From positions 37,070,387-37,134,386 of the forward strand of contig JBCFYV010000012.1 of assembly GCA_039000515.1 (NCBI GenBank): 64,000 nucleotides of DNA. Reading direction: 5' to 3'. How positions within the stretch are numbered: the stretch's first letter is position 1; each line of letters begins with the position of its first letter. Below, piece by piece: positions 20,770 through 32,263 of this stretch. This stretch comes from Timema cristinae (taxonomy: Eukaryota; Arthropoda; Insecta; Phasmatodea; Timematidae). Made by a program: the position numbers and the translations under genes. A model generated the notes under the pieces. It worked only from the letters and a program-made list of their open reading frames with translations, did not search any database and was not told where the DNA came from.

Positions 20770-21026
20770 TCTTAATTTTAATAAATATTATTTTCACTCA
20801 TGATCAAGGTCTATCTAGTGTGTAACATGGATGACTTTCAAATATTTGGAGTTTGCCGACCTGGATCCTGGACTCGAGGAGAGACGGTATACCACAAGCT
20901 CAGAAGTCGAGGGCTTAAGAGCGGTATGGTCGATGGTAACGACCGGTCAAGTGGTTTTGTTTTTTCGTTGACAGAAGCAACAATCATCCGCTTGGTGAAG
21001 GATCGCTAGTTCCACACCAGGTGGCG

Positions 21027-21030
<4 letters not shown>
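20770..21030. other. Spacer, nothing recognised
   Basis: A 69-codon ORF (20800-21009) has no recognised domain. Confidence 0.4.

Positions 21031-21067
<37 letters not shown>
21031..21067. repeat. (TA)n microsatellite
   Basis: It abuts the 3' end of a minus-strand SINE-B, so it probably grew from the SINE tail. Confidence 0.95.
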
Positions 21068-21071
<4 letters not shown>

Positions 21072-21074
<3 letters not shown>

Positions 21075-21312
21075 TAGCACCTCGTCTTACTACCCGTTTG
21101 AGCTGTACGCATACGTATTGATTACGCTAATGTGTTAGGGATGAGAACAGTTGAATTTAGAGGAAGTGCACCCAAATTTGCGTGAAGGGAAAATATAAAA
21201 TTATTTAGGGAAAACCAACCTCAGAACACCCGGCCGGAATTCCAACCCAAATCTCTCAGTCATTGAGTCTAGTCTATCGCGAGAGTGACGCCTTATACCA
21301 GGTGGTCACCAA
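21072..21312 (-). repeat. SINE-B, full length
   Basis: Minus strand: head GGTGACCACCTGGTATAAG, GGCGTCACTCTCGCGATAG, body to AGCGTAATCAATACG, tail ACTACCCG palindrome region and GACGAGGTGCTAATA. The B box is mutated. Confidence 0.88.
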
Positions 21313-21314
21313 AG

Positions 21315-21685
21315 TGGGCTACCTTCAATAAATCACTAATTTTCTGTGTGTGTGTGTCTACTGCGCCGCTGCACCCTTCAGACTATGTGGATAGGGGTAA
21401 AAACGTGGAAGGTATCAGCTGTGTTGGGTTGGCATACCTTCATTTACAAATACTGCGCCTCAAGCTCTCAACGGGTCTGGGCCGGACTGGATTTGGCGAG
21501 CTGCCCGGGATCAGGCCAGTAATCTGTATTAAACTGCGCCATGATTCACGACACTCGCTAGTTAGCCTTGTATCACCCACTAGTCGGGGACAATATGTCC
21601 TTCGCCATTTTCTCTGACGTCATTTTGTCTTATTGTTTGGAGTGCATTGAGGATCGGGAATTGAAACAACATTTTCCCTTCTTTT
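21315..21685. other. Spacer, nothing recognised
   Basis: Contains a 110-codon ORF overlapping the SINE head (21285-21617) without a recognisable domain. Confidence 0.4.
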
Positions 21686-21688
21686 TTA

Positions 21689-21945
21689 CACTTTACCGCG
21701 TCTTACTACCCATCTGGGTTATCCGCATTTATTCACGTTAATGGGGCAATAATGAAGAAGGTTAGGTTTAGAAGAAATATACCCTAATTTGCATATAGAT
21801 AGACAGAGAGAGATAAACTATTTAGGAAAAATTACTCTCAGTAGTCAATACACCAGATTGAGCTTAGAATCCTGACCTTCTCGTCACAGTCAAACCAGAC
21901 AAAACTAGTCACCATTAATCCGCATGACCACTGATGCGAGTGAAA
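21689..21945 (-). repeat. SINE-E
   Basis: Minus-strand head CATCAGTGGTCATGCGGAT and TTTTGTCTGGTTTGACTGTG, then a decayed B box, the body and tail AACCCAGATGGGTAGTAAGA. Confidence 0.75.
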
Positions 21946-22329
21946 CAACTTTTGCTTAGTCATCTTAATAGCTTATTGAAAGTTTCCTTATTTTAAATAA
22001 ATATACAGTTTACATCAATATTTTAAAAATTCAATGCTACTTTTGTACACTGCAATAGTTTACAACAAACACACTATGTAAACTAAACAACCTTTTTCGT
22101 CACAAAATATGTCTTGAAAAGTAATTTGTACATGATACACACTATGTATTATTTATGCATTTTACATTTTACAGAAACATCAAACATGAGGAGTAAAATT
22201 TTAATATATAAGATTTTATGCAAGTAGATGTGAACAATCTTTATATTTCTCTTTAGATTTCAAATTGAAATATTATCTCCCGTAATTTCTCCTTGGATTT
22301 TAAGTTGATATTTAACATTCGGTTGACAC

Positions 22330-22890
22330 CTGGCGAGAAAGTATTGTGATCGTAAAAACAATCAAACTCAAGATTTGGATAAATGTCAACGTTTCATGAC
22401 TCTTTGAAAAAAAAAAGTGGTTTTCGCAATGCCGTACAACCGTCTGCTAGAGAGGAAACTATTTAACCGATTGTGCTCATATGTGGTATCTGGGTCTTTC
22501 GTAAGGGCCCCCCGAGGGGCTTTTGGAATTAGACATTAAACCCTAAAATTAGCTATATTTTACTGGAGGGCAAAAAGTGAAAAATTGTTTATATCAAAAC
22601 TCGCTATAACGATTTTGATTAAATTTTATATATAGACACTGTTTATCATTATAAACAAGATGGCAATTCTCATTTTCTTAGGAAAATTACTTTGAGGGTA
22701 CTTTGCATGGGGGAAATTTTCCAATTTTCATAATTTCTCCCTAACTATTTGAGATACAAAATAACTTATCATTGTAAAATTGTAGTACATTGTAGTAATA
22801 TTAAAGATACAAATCTTTTATTTGAAATATATTTTTATAAAACCAATAATTTCTTAGCTATAATCAAACACACATACTTTTTAATTTAGG
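22330..22890 (+). repeat. Dispersed repeat R1, copy 1 (type unknown)
   Basis: It matches copies at 34021-34675 and 34684-35125 in ordered blocks: GAGAAAGTATTGTGATCG, AAATGTCAACGTTTCATGAC, GTGGTTTTCGCAATGCCGT, TATAACGATTTTGATTAAAT, ACTATTTGAGATAC and AAACCAATAATTT. No TIR, tail or ORF identifies the class. Confidence 0.8.
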
Positions 22891-22894
22891 TCTT

Positions 22895-24420
22895 TGAAAA
22901 TGATTTTGATTCCTATTATATTATTTAATTTATGATATTTGGTATAATATATATACAGTAATATATAGACCTATAATTTCGTTTCACAAATCTTATGAAT
23001 TTTTTAGTAAAAGTCTATTTTAAGATAAAAGCGAAAGAAAGTCTGTACCGTGCTCCGTACCATTTATTTTCCAGGTGATAAAGTTAGAAAACATATTAAT
23101 ACTATATTAAATACTACTTTATATTAATAGAAAATAACCTTCGTTCACACGGTTTAAGTCATCAATCTATAGAATTTTAATTAAAATCACTTGATATGAG
23201 TTGTTAATCAAAATACTATTTGAGCAAGTATCATACTAAAATGGTTAACAATATTGAAACATATTTGCCTAAATCGTTCAGCCTAGGTACAAAGAAGGTC
23301 CCCGCCACATTTCGTTAAATTAGGTCGACGCATTTGACACTTCTCGCGAAACAGAGGTAAAGATTGTTTTTGCGCTTGCAATCTTGAAACGGATTACCAG
23401 ATCTAAAATACATGTACCAACGTTATTAATTTTGACCTTCATTCAAAGAATGTCCCTGCCATATTTAATTAATATTAGCCCACGTGTTTTACAGCTATCG
23501 TGTAAAAAAACATCCGGACACTGTACTGACAAACGAGATGCCAAGTTTTCAAGTTAAAACAAGACCTCACTACGCTTGGTAAATAACATTTATGTGTTTA
23601 CTAATTGCCGGCTTGGCTAGACGAGTTGTTAACATTCCTGACTCCAACCCTGGAGATTAGACTCATTCATGGACGGCTACACTCTACATGTTAATTTTTC
23701 TTATAATTAATGGAAATAATACAATACTAGTTTATGTAGTTGACGTTCTTTTCAGATCCTAACGATACATATTTACGTGACTTACTGGGCTATAAAAAAG
23801 GGCATTGGATCCTATATTTTCTCTTAGATGTCTGTTTCCTATATCCTGTTGTATTCATCTATAAAAATGGTTCCTCCTCTTCCTATCTTGTTGTATCCAT
23901 ATATAAAAAGTAACCAAAAAACGCAACCCTTTCCTTATAGATACACCGGGAATTTAATTTTTGTTTGGACTTTACAAACTTTGTAAATATCTATGTAAAC
24001 AATGGATTGCCTTGGCTCGCTGACGCATCCTGTTTGTTTATATTTTTAATCGCCCTTTTCTATATCCTCTAGCGAGCTTTTTTTCATTTTTTTTTTCAAT
24101 TTAGAAACTAGTGCTACCAGTTCAATAATAATAAAAATGGATGGAATGTTTTATCCTCGACATGAATTTCAATTCGCCCCACAGTGGTATTCGTGAGTGA
24201 GATCGCTCTCTCATTGGTTGGTGACTGGTGCGTTGGTGGCTAATTTAATTAACCGTCCGCAATCTACCGCCATCAATTCTATCTGTTTCCGTGTGCTCGT
24301 CCACTAACTTTGTCTGCTAGTCTTCCCTGTCTCTCTTCATATACGTTCTTTATCGTTCTCTTCCTTTCTCCTACAGTCAGCGCTAGGGTCTGGGGGACGC
24401 GACCAATCATCACCGAGCTA
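22895..24420. other. Spacer with two small internal duplications
   Basis: Diverged ~80-bp blocks sharing AAAGAAGGTCCCCGCCA and AAAGAATGTCCCTGCCA begin at about 23288 and 23443. A ~50-bp tandem duplication lies at 23836-23920 (TTCCTATATCCTGTTGTATT and TTCCTATCTTGTTGTAT). No gene seen. Confidence 0.55.
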
Positions 24421-24424
24421 CCCG

Positions 24425-24540
24425 CACTGGCGAGAACGTGAACAAAGGTGTCAGTCTTGTCTTGTCCGGTTTGCTGTGAGTGGGTTTTTCGGGGCTTGAA
24501 TCCCAGCCAGATGTGCTGGGCTTCCCACTCTGATTTTTTC
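24425..24540 (+). repeat. SINE-E, 5' part (interrupted)
   Basis: Head CTGGCGAGAACGTGAACAA, TCTTGTCTTGTCCGGTTTGC, B box GGGGCTTGAATCCCAGC and GTGCTGGG. It continues at 24767 after a SINE-C. Confidence 0.8.
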
Positions 24541-24766
24541 TTCATTTATTTGAGATATTTAACATGCACTTTCTGAACCGACTGTTTTAATAGCACAGGA
24601 GCTATAAGATAACTTAGATCTAAAACTGACACAACACCCAGCCTCCGGCCGTTGATTCATCACTGAAATTATTTCACCAATGATAAATTTTCTCAGTCAT
24701 TCAAGGAATCGAACTTGCGATTAAGCTCACTGGAAAAACACGCTACCGACTGAGCTAGGTGTCGGA
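24541..24766 (-). repeat. SINE-C inserted in SINE-E
   Basis: Minus-strand head CCGACACCTAGCTCAGTCGG, B box AAGTTCGATTCCTTG, body ATCATTGGTGAAATAATTTC and GGCCGGAGGCTGGGTGTTGT. The end has CGGTTCAGAAAGTGCATG. Confidence 0.9.
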
Positions 24767-24895
24767 CTTTCCTACCCACTCACCTTTCACGCGAATGGGG
24801 GATATTTCTCCTAACTCTTACCTTTCTTATCCTCTTTCCCATCACTGTAAGAGTGTGTGTATATCTTGGACGGCTAGTATAGTTTGATTAGCACG
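24767..24895 (+). repeat. SINE-E, 3' part (interrupted)
   Basis: CTTTCACGCGAATGGGGGA, TTTCTCCTAACTCTTACC, then a decayed tail TTGGACGGCTAGTATAG. Confidence 0.75.
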
Positions 24896-25199
24896 TTCGC
24901 CAAATATAGAGAGCAGAATCTGTTTGTGTGGTATATCATTCCACACGTTGCAACACAAACTAGAAACAGCTGATTACCGAAATGTTTTGGTTTCTAGTGG
25001 ATAGACATATCTTTAAAATTAATATCGCAATGCATATTTTCAAATGATTGAATTGCATAGTGAAACAGATCCAAACAAAACACGATCGACACACGCTTTC
25101 CATTTAACAAGCTAAGCTATTTCAAACAATATTAACACATAAGATAAAGCTGTGTGCTAGTATCTAGCTTTGTAGGAGCACGCGCACTGATTACGGTGG

Positions 25200-25202
<3 letters not shown>

Positions 25203-25236
<34 letters not shown>

Positions 25237-25520
25237 GCACCGCGTCTTACTACCCGTTTGGGTTATACGCACTTACGCTAATGTGTTATGGTGGCGTGAT
25301 TGTGAGATGAAATGGAGGTCCTACAGTTTAACGTGGGATCCGAACCACGGTGGAGGCCTGGCATTCTCCACATTCACAAGTTGTTATTAATACATGTCTT
25401 GTCAGAGGTGAAGGAAGGGTTAGGTAATCAGATAAATCTGTGTCGCGACCGAGGATTGAATCCCGAGCACAGCACAAAAGTCCGACACCTTACCCCTAGA
25501 CCACTAGGTCACCCGATAAT
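25203..25520 (-). repeat. SINE-D, full length
   Basis: Minus strand: A box CTAGTGGTCTAGGGGTAAGG, a mutated B box (GGATTCAATCC), the full body, tail ACCCAAACGGGTAGTAAGAC and a (TAA)n run of about 33 bp. A GGTGGTTT duplication flanks it (25195-25202 and 25521-25528). Confidence 0.93.
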
Positions 25521-25529
25521 GGTGGTTTG

Positions 25530-25904
25530 TTTAGCTGCATGCGCACTGATTTGAGTTTGCTGGTTTTTAAATTTGACTGGGTCTCCCAAGCTGATGTTTT
25601 CGCACAGATAAAGGAGAGCTGAAGTTATTTCAAAGTCGCGCCAAGCGGACAACGCGTATGAGGCTGAAATCTTGTGATTGACTTAAAGCGTTTCTGCTCC
25701 GCTCTTGCTTTTAGGCAAAAGTGTGAATTCACAGTTAGACGTGGAGCACGTGAAATCATCGAGTGCCCTTAACCATATTCCATCCTAGTACGACCACCTG
25801 AAAAAATGTCTTCCAAAGATAATGTAGGGAAATATTATTATTTGATTGCACTGTTGAATACAGACGGGAAAACTTGCCTTTCTATAAAAATTAGTACTAT
25901 TAGC
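25530..25904. other. Spacer, nothing recognised
   Basis: No ORF or repeat recognised. Confidence 0.4.
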
Positions 25905-26035
25905 CTGTATTGGTGGCCGAGTGGTCTAAAATATTAGATACATATTGCACACGATTGTCGTTGACTGAGGGATCGGGGCTATGATTCTGAGGGCTGGTGT
26001 ACTCTGGAGTTGTTTTCCACGTGTGTTTTTCACTG
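25905..26035 (+). repeat. SINE-B-like head, 3'-truncated
   Basis: A box TGGTGGCCGAGTGGTCTAAA, then GGGGCTATGATTCTGAGGG and TGTACTCTGGAGTTGTTTTC. The 3' half is absent. Confidence 0.65.
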
Positions 26036-26070
26036 TTTAATTCCTATACTCATTCCTACCTTTTAATAAT

Positions 26071-26162
26071 AATAATAATATTTATCACCGCGTCTTACTA
26101 CCCGTTCGGGTTATACTCTTTAAGTACTAATTACGTTAATGGATATAGGAATTGGGAAGTTG
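26071..26162 (-). repeat. SINE-A 3' half
   Basis: ATCACCGCGTCTTACTACCC, GTTCGGGTTATACTCTTTA and AGTACTAATTACGTTAATGG on the plus strand are the reverse complement of the SINE-A tail. The copy is 5'-truncated. Confidence 0.8.
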
Positions 26163-26164
26163 AT

Positions 26165-26605
26165 CCTACCTTATAGATTAAGTCGTTAATTAGCCTTGTG
26201 CTAGGCGAAAACTGTCTACATTTCGAGCATTAAAAGAGCAAATTAAACCTGATTGGACAAATATTTAAACAATCTTTATCAAGATAACGTAAAATCAATA
26301 TTTATAGACTACTATAACAGAGACAGGCTTAGGTTTATGCCACCTTCCTTAACTGACCTAAAATCAATTAATGACTGTGATCAATTAAAAAAAAATGTTT
26401 TACTATACAATTCTCTATATAGGCGAATGCTAGTGCATTTCCTTAAAATTAATTCCTTGCAGCTTATTTTCAAAGAATATATAAATTATGGCCTGAAATC
26501 CTAATTTAAACCTGATTTTAACACCAACGATATTAATAAGGTAAGGGAACGAATTAACGGATTCTTTCTGAAGAAGTGGTTTATTAGTGTAAACCAAAGC
26601 CATGA
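26165..26605. other. Spacer with an unassigned ORF
   Basis: An 83-codon plus-strand ORF (26253-26504) is Lys/Leu/Tyr-rich and looks somewhat protein-like, but I recognise no domain and see no splice context. Confidence 0.35.
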
Positions 26606-26609
26606 ATGC

Positions 26610-26717
26610 CATGCAGAAAACAGCACCCAATATATCCGGCTGAGACTCGAACCTCAACCTTCCCCATCACTGGCAATCCAGTTTTGTGAGTCTGATGGCT
26701 TAGACCTGCACAGCCAG
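26610..26717 (-). repeat. SINE-B/E head
   Basis: Minus-strand GCAGGTCTAAGCCATCAGAC, CTGGATTGCCAGTGATGGGG and B box GAGGTTCGAGTCTCAGCC are present. The body is lost after about 100 bp. Confidence 0.7.
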
Positions 26718-26719
26718 AC

Positions 26720-27445
26720 TAAAGTGGAAAAAAGGCACTTTGAGAAAATATTTTTTTTCTCTAAAAAATGATAGTTTTTTTATAAACTAGCATTAGCCCG
26801 TGACTTTACTCGCATTAAACAATACATCAACATACTCGACAACTTCATATGTTAAGACAGTAATGCAATTTCAAGAGCAATGTTTTATATGCGTGCGTAA
26901 ATTCAAGAAGAAACATGGACTTGATCCTCTCCACACCTAGCTCATATCACGTGACATCCTCGCAATATCAACTGCGACGAATGTTCACTGCTTACGCCCG
27001 GTTCTCTGAACACTAAATCGCCTGCTGATGATCTCTCTTGATGGTATATAACTTACCATGGTTTTCTGAAAACTAAGTAACACAACGGAAGAAATCCCGT
27101 CTCGGTCCAATGAGTACTTTTTGAGTTTACTGGAAACAAACAAACGGACAGACAAACAATTGAAAAATGAATTATTTGGTGTTCTTATAGTTTATACAAC
27201 CCAGAAAGAAAGGTAAACACCTCAAAAATTTGAATACGCAGAAAACATAGCTGGCTTACCCGTTCTTCACACAAGGAGCCCTTTTCTTTTATAGTATATA
27301 CAAAATTAATTACAGGGAAAAGTAGCCAAATCTTAAATTATCTATAAATATTAATTCTTTATTGTTTCATTGTGTTACGAAATTTAAAAATTAGGCTGAC
27401 TAAAACACAGGAGCCTTTCAAAATACAGGCTATAATCTAAATATG
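26720..27445. other. Spacer, nothing recognised
   Basis: AT-rich, no domain or repeat recognised. Confidence 0.45.
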
Positions 27446-27453
27446 TGTTAAAA

Positions 27454-28230
27454 CAGCGGTCCTCAAACTGGGTACGCGAGCAGCTCCCAAGGGAAAATTG
27501 GCATAATAACAAGGGAATTATGAAATACTCATTGTTGGCAGTTACCGTTATCTGGTTATTTCAACCCCTCTTTTCCCTCTATTTGTTCTTAGCTGAAGAC
27601 CGATTTCGGATAACTTTCAACCCTCTACTTGACGCCTTGCCTTCTACATTAGCAATTTATGATGCCTTGCTCGACCACATATCTCTGTGAGACTAGTTTT
27701 TTTATCCATGGTATATCTATAAAATAAGTACGCAACAGGCTATATTTGGAGCTGGACCTCCGCTTGAAAAATTCAACTGGACAACCAGACATCAAAAAGT
27801 TGAACCAAGCCATGCAGCCACATCCCTCTCACTGGAAAACTTTGGGATTCATAATATATCAACTCCAGAATTACAATAAAAATTTTGATTTGAAAAGGTT
27901 TAGTTGATGTTTACTTGTGAACGAATTTGTGAAGAAAATGTATAAAAGTTTTGTACAGACTTTTTACAGTAAAATTATGTTGTTTTTTTAACTGGCCATA
28001 ACGATTCTCAATAATAGAAGGCTATAACAGTAGGATTATCTCTAAATAGCTTTGTCACATTTGAAATATTTTGACAATATATATTTTTTCCCAATAGATT
28101 AAATGGGTCAATAATTTACCATGTGATCGTTTTTTTTAAATTGTCATTTGGATTTTTTTCCCTTGGGGGTACATTAAACTTTCAATCATGGCCGAGGGGT
28201 ACAATCTTAAAAAAAAATTGAGAACCGCTG
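27454..28230. mobile_element. hAT-type non-autonomous element, 777 bp
   Basis: Left terminus CAGCGGTCCTCAAACTGGG; right terminus, reverse-complemented, CAGCGGTTCTCAA. Just inside are matching CTCCCAAGGG and CCCCCAAGGG blocks. The 8-bp flanks TGTTAAAA (27446-27453) and TGCTAAAA (28231-28238) differ at one position, giving the 8-bp duplication of hAT elements. An 81-codon ORF inside has no recognised transposase motif, so I call it non-autonomous. Confidence 0.88.
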
Positions 28231-28238
28231 TGCTAAAA

Positions 28239-29445
28239 GATTAAATTTCTTTTGAAGATTAAATTAAAAATTCTCTTTACACAATTTTGTACTTTCGATT
28301 ATTCGTGATAATTCAAAAAGAAATGAGAATACCATAGTATAAATAATTGGTTGTTAAAAAGCCAAACAAATTAAAATTACATAGAAATGTAACAGTTCAC
28401 AGTAAAGAAAAGGAAATAAGCCTATTCATTTTCAATGTTTTCGTTTAAGTTAATTCAATCGGCTATTTTTAATTCACCATATTACATTTTGGATTAAGGT
28501 TTTTTCTTAAAGACACTATCTTAAAACCAATTAATATGCCTAATTTACAATTCTAGGATGTTTAGAAGTGTCAGAATAATTCATTCGGACATACAGATAT
28601 AAACACTACCTCGAACTATGATGTTCAACATCTGGCTGCACTCTTTATATGATTTCCAATCCAAAACAAATATATCAGCCAATAAATTTTGAAAACCATA
28701 TATAAAACTAAACATTAACCCATAATCTGAGTCCACAAACGAACACATCCATAGAACGCAATATTTGCCTAAGATCGATAATCAGATATGTACAAATAAT
28801 GTAAGTCTGTTCAGCGTAGGAATTGTTTTCCCTACCAGAAGTCTATTATATAGTAAGATATTGTTAGGAAAAAGACCTTTCAGAGAGTAATTCCAACGTG
28901 AATGGAGTATATATACATTGCTACAAAAACCCATTGGAAATAAGAGCATCACGTTTAATAAAAAACATACATATTCATGCTCTTAAGGGTACTACATTGG
29001 CTGGTAGAAATACCTCGTCGACTTTGGAAGTAAAAAAAAATTCACCTCTTCTCTTTACCTATCTTTCTTTCTCTAAGTTCGTAACAGATTGGTGAAAGAG
29101 GAAGGATGAAAGACTTTTACTCAAGGCCGGGACGATTCATTCACCAGTAAAAGCGACAACTTTTCCACTCTTTTGGCTTATATTTCACAACAGCACACTG
29201 GCTTGATGCACAACCAATCTACTTCCAAATTTAGACATTGATCGAGTTGTTTAAAATAAATAAGAACATTTCTATTTCAAGTTGCTAGTAATGCTGCTCT
29301 TGTATATTAAATCGTGATTTACATTCCCATACATAAAATAATTATGTACGTATTACTATATTTTTTAGCTTTGTATCTATATATTGATTTTTTAGGTTAA
29401 TTTTCCACAACCATCAAACTACCTGTTATGGATTATATACATATC
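28239..29445. other. Spacer, nothing recognised
   Basis: AT-rich. It contains TTACATTTTGGATTAAGG near 28484, matching 9731. No gene seen. Confidence 0.45.
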
Positions 29446-29447
29446 CA

Positions 29448-29630
29448 CTAATTAATACGCTAATATGTTAGGGAAAAGAACATTTTAATTTTAAAGGAAT
29501 TGTACCCGCATTAACGTGGAGAGTGAGTGGAAATCGACCATTCAGGACAAAATCCCGGGATTTGAACACTAACCTCCATGTTATTGGCAACAATTTTATT
29601 GTTGAGTAACGCTTTAGATCATTCGACCCT
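29448..29630 (-). repeat. SINE-B, diverged
   Basis: Plus-strand CTAATATGTTAGGGAAAAG, TTGTACCCGCATTAACGTGG and CGGGATTTGAACACTAACC correspond to reverse-complemented SINE-B body and B box. The head is decayed. Confidence 0.65.
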
Positions 29631-29729
29631 TGGAGTAAATCTCAGCCGGACAGTAGCTTGAACTCTTTTAATCTTTTGTTAAAACATCTTATAAAACCAT
29701 GAGTAAAAAAATAATAGCACTCTCCTGTG

Positions 29730-29935
29730 GGGACGTGAACAAAATAACATCTCACGTCTAGTCTAATTTACAGGTGATGGGTAGGTAGGGGTTGTAATTC
29801 CAGTCGTGTGGTCTGAGACTTTTTCCTTCGGTAATTTTTCACTCTACCTTCACACAAATGAGGGTATAAGACCTCTGATCGATAATTTCCACTTTCTTCC
29901 CCCCCTTTATTGTAATTACTGTATTATTAGGGAAT
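29730..29935 (+). repeat. SINE-E, diverged
   Basis: GGGGACGTGAACAAAATAAC, ACGTCTAGTCTAATTTACAG and GTGATGGGTAGGTAGGGG match the SINE-E head, then CTTCACACAAATGAGGGTA. The tail is lost. Confidence 0.6.
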
Positions 29936-29939
29936 TCAA

Positions 29940-30545
29940 TCATTATTTAAAGGCAAAAATAGCAGCACCTAAATGTGTAACAGTTGCATAACAATTACCT
30001 TTCTTTCCAATTTTAAAGTAAGTGTTGGTGAAAACTTTAATTGTATATACCGTTTAGATATTTGTAGTACAATATTTTGATTTCTAATTGGTGTAGTTAA
30101 AACTATTATATGAAAACGTTATAACCTGTCTTTATAAATAGTATTAGATAATTTGGTGTAGGTAAGCGTGACCTCTCAATTACTTATTAGTTATACCCAC
30201 AAAATAATTACGAAATATTATGCTTGTGTTTTGATTTATTTCGATTTTTATATTTATAACTAATTTTGTATGTTTCAAAATATTCCTAAACCAACAAAAT
30301 TATATTACAATAGCTATCAATAAGCTTGTATGGATATAGTTTTTACATAAGTCATATAAAATAATGTGTTTAATTTGTTACTCTGTGATTAAAATAGCTT
30401 TCACTTTATATCTACCATCGAGTAAAATCTGTTAATTTCAATCTATACGTGGAGAGCCTAAGCAAGGAAAGTAGTGTTCAATATATTTTTACAACCAAAT
30501 AAAGTTGAAGTAAAATATAAATCTAGAAATAAATTTAGGCAAGGA
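29940..30545. other. Spacer, nothing recognised
   Basis: Very AT-rich with no ORF or repeat recognised. Confidence 0.45.
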
Positions 30546-30547
30546 TT

Positions 30548-30640
30548 GTCCACTATATGTGTACACCTAATGAAAGGTAACAATGTCCACTATATGTGTA
30601 CGCATCTGATGAAGGAATGCAATGTTAACTATATGTGACT
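30548..30640 (+). repeat. Short degenerate tandem repeat, ~40-bp unit
   Basis: GTCCACTATATGTGTAC occurs twice, with a third diverged TTAACTATATGTGAC, spaced about 40 bp. Confidence 0.7.
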
Positions 30641-30662
30641 TCATTATCTGCATGGTTCAAAG
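30641..30662 (+). repeat. SINE-B head start, interrupted by hAT-like element
   Basis: TATCTGCATGGTTCAAAG corresponds to the SINE-B A-box segment CCGCATGGTCTAAGG. The SINE resumes at 31144. Confidence 0.6.
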
Positions 30663-31143
30663 CAGTAATTCCCAACCTATTTTTTTTTAACCTACTGCCC
30701 CCTTCTGAAAATTTGTTGCTGCTACAGCCCTCACCCCCAAGTTAAATATAATATACATTCTGAAATCAATGATAATAACCTTGCAGAAATACTATATTGT
30801 CAACTGGTCAATATTTCCTTGTTTGAATAAACATAATCACAAAATAAATGCACTTTTTACGTGTCATAATTTATAATTCTTATGAATAAAACACACGTTA
30901 AAACATAACTTATATTAAATGATTATAAGCATAAGGAATTGATCGTATTGTCAAAATTATAGAACATAAGTACAGTATTTAATGTAAGATCCTTTTGTTA
31001 AATATTCTATTGCCTGTATTTATTAGCATAAAATTATTCCTGCAATATCAGTAAAAACCTATACGCTGCCGTACAACTTTTTTGCAATTATTTACCATCT
31101 CACAAAACCAAAACACAGTATCATCCAATATTGGGAAACACTG
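30663..31143. mobile_element. hAT-like element, 481 bp, in a SINE-B head
   Basis: Left end CAGTAATTCCCAACCTAT; right end, reverse-complemented, CAGTGTTTCCCAATATTG. The 8-bp flanks are GTTCAAAG (30655-30662) and GTCTAAGG (31144-31151). The SINE-B consensus at the site is GTCTAAGG, which supports a real 8-bp duplication with later mutations in the left copy. No transposase seen. Confidence 0.72.
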
Positions 31144-31215
31144 GTCTAAGGCTTCATTCTCGTGCTATCATTGTCGTGGCCAGCTGATGACGGGAACATT
31201 GGTTTTCAAATCACA
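31144..31215 (+). repeat. SINE-B continuation after hAT-like element
   Basis: GTCTAAGGCTTCATTCTCG, GATGACGGGAACATTGG and TTTTCAAATCACAGTCGG continue the SINE-B head and B-box region. The body is missing. Confidence 0.65.
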
Positions 31216-31224
31216 GTCGGATAT

Positions 31225-31441
31225 GAAAAAATACACCTATACCACAAATTTTAGAAAAATGTTGTTCAATACACGTATATCACAAAATAAAAGCAAATCA
31301 GTTCATTACACATAAAGGCCTACAAAAAAGTTTAGTAAAAATGTTCAATACATTTCCACAATATATCACCAAACAAATTCAAATCATGTTCATTACACGC
31401 ATGCTCTAAATAATAAAAATCATGTTCACTTCACGTATATC
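31225..31441 (+). repeat. Degenerate tandem repeat, ~45-60-bp unit
   Basis: Recurring GTTCAATACACGTATATCAC, GTTCATTACACATAAAGG, GTTCATTACACGCATGC and GTTCACTTCACGTATATC give about five loose units. Confidence 0.6.
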
Positions 31442-31457
31442 TAGTGGTGGGTCTAGG

Positions 31458-32260
31458 CAGGGGCTCCCAAACATTTTAAGACCACGCGCCCTTCAAATGT
31501 CGCAACTTCCGTGTGACGCCCTTGTACCTAATATATTTTAAAAAAAAAGTCCAAATTCGATATGGTGGCATTTTTAAAAAGAAAATTGTTATTTACATTA
31601 TAGATTGCATTCTTTTAAACGTACCAATACAAAATTAGAACAAAATTACAGAATTCAATAAGAACGTTATTTGCCACCCTGCCATGTATTTCCATATATT
31701 TCTCTAATTTTTGTAAATAGTTTCCAATTTATTTTCGTTTGAAATTATGCAATTCAAAGTTCAGCCGCAGCATACATAACGAACGCATGTGTTACCGGTG
31801 TTACAAATAATACTATTTACATCCATTCAAAAATAAAAGGACGGAAGGAAGAACGTATAACACTACTTTAAATAATTTAAATAGAGAATTTTTACCTAAG
31901 GAAGAACACTTACCTTTATTAAACATATTAAATTATCCTTCAAGTGAGTTTGTTCACTTCTTTATTTATTTTCAATGTCGGCCATGATTTATTTCAACGC
32001 ATGCGCAGATCTGTCAAACAAGTGAGTAGCGGGTCACGCGATTGTAAAATAAGTAAGAAAAGAAAAACACGTGATGTAAATAAATACATCCAAACTAGCG
32101 CGTATTTCAATTTTGACAAATGAAAATAAACATTTAATGATTTTAAAAAACATTGTTGATATTCATTGACATATATTTCAATCTTTATATTAAATTTGCA
32201 TTTTATTTTTATTCATCTCTAGTCCATAGCAAACATTTTATCCTTTGTTTTAATATATTA
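31458..32260. other. hAT-like left end, then unassigned sequence
   Basis: CAGGGGCTCCCAAACATTTT then AAGACCACGCGCCC is typical of hAT 5' ends. I could not find the matching right end before the SINE-A at 32264, so the element may be truncated. The remainder shows nothing recognised. Confidence 0.4.
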
Positions 32261-32263
32261 GTT

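Noticed and set aside
25465..25516. Possible tRNA gene with CTAGTGGTCTAGGGGTAAGG
   Set aside because: It is the head of SINE-D, followed by the family body and tail.
31458..32260. Complete hAT element starting CAGGGGCTCCCAAAC
   Set aside because: No matching inverted right end or 8-bp duplication could be found, so only a possible left end is reported.
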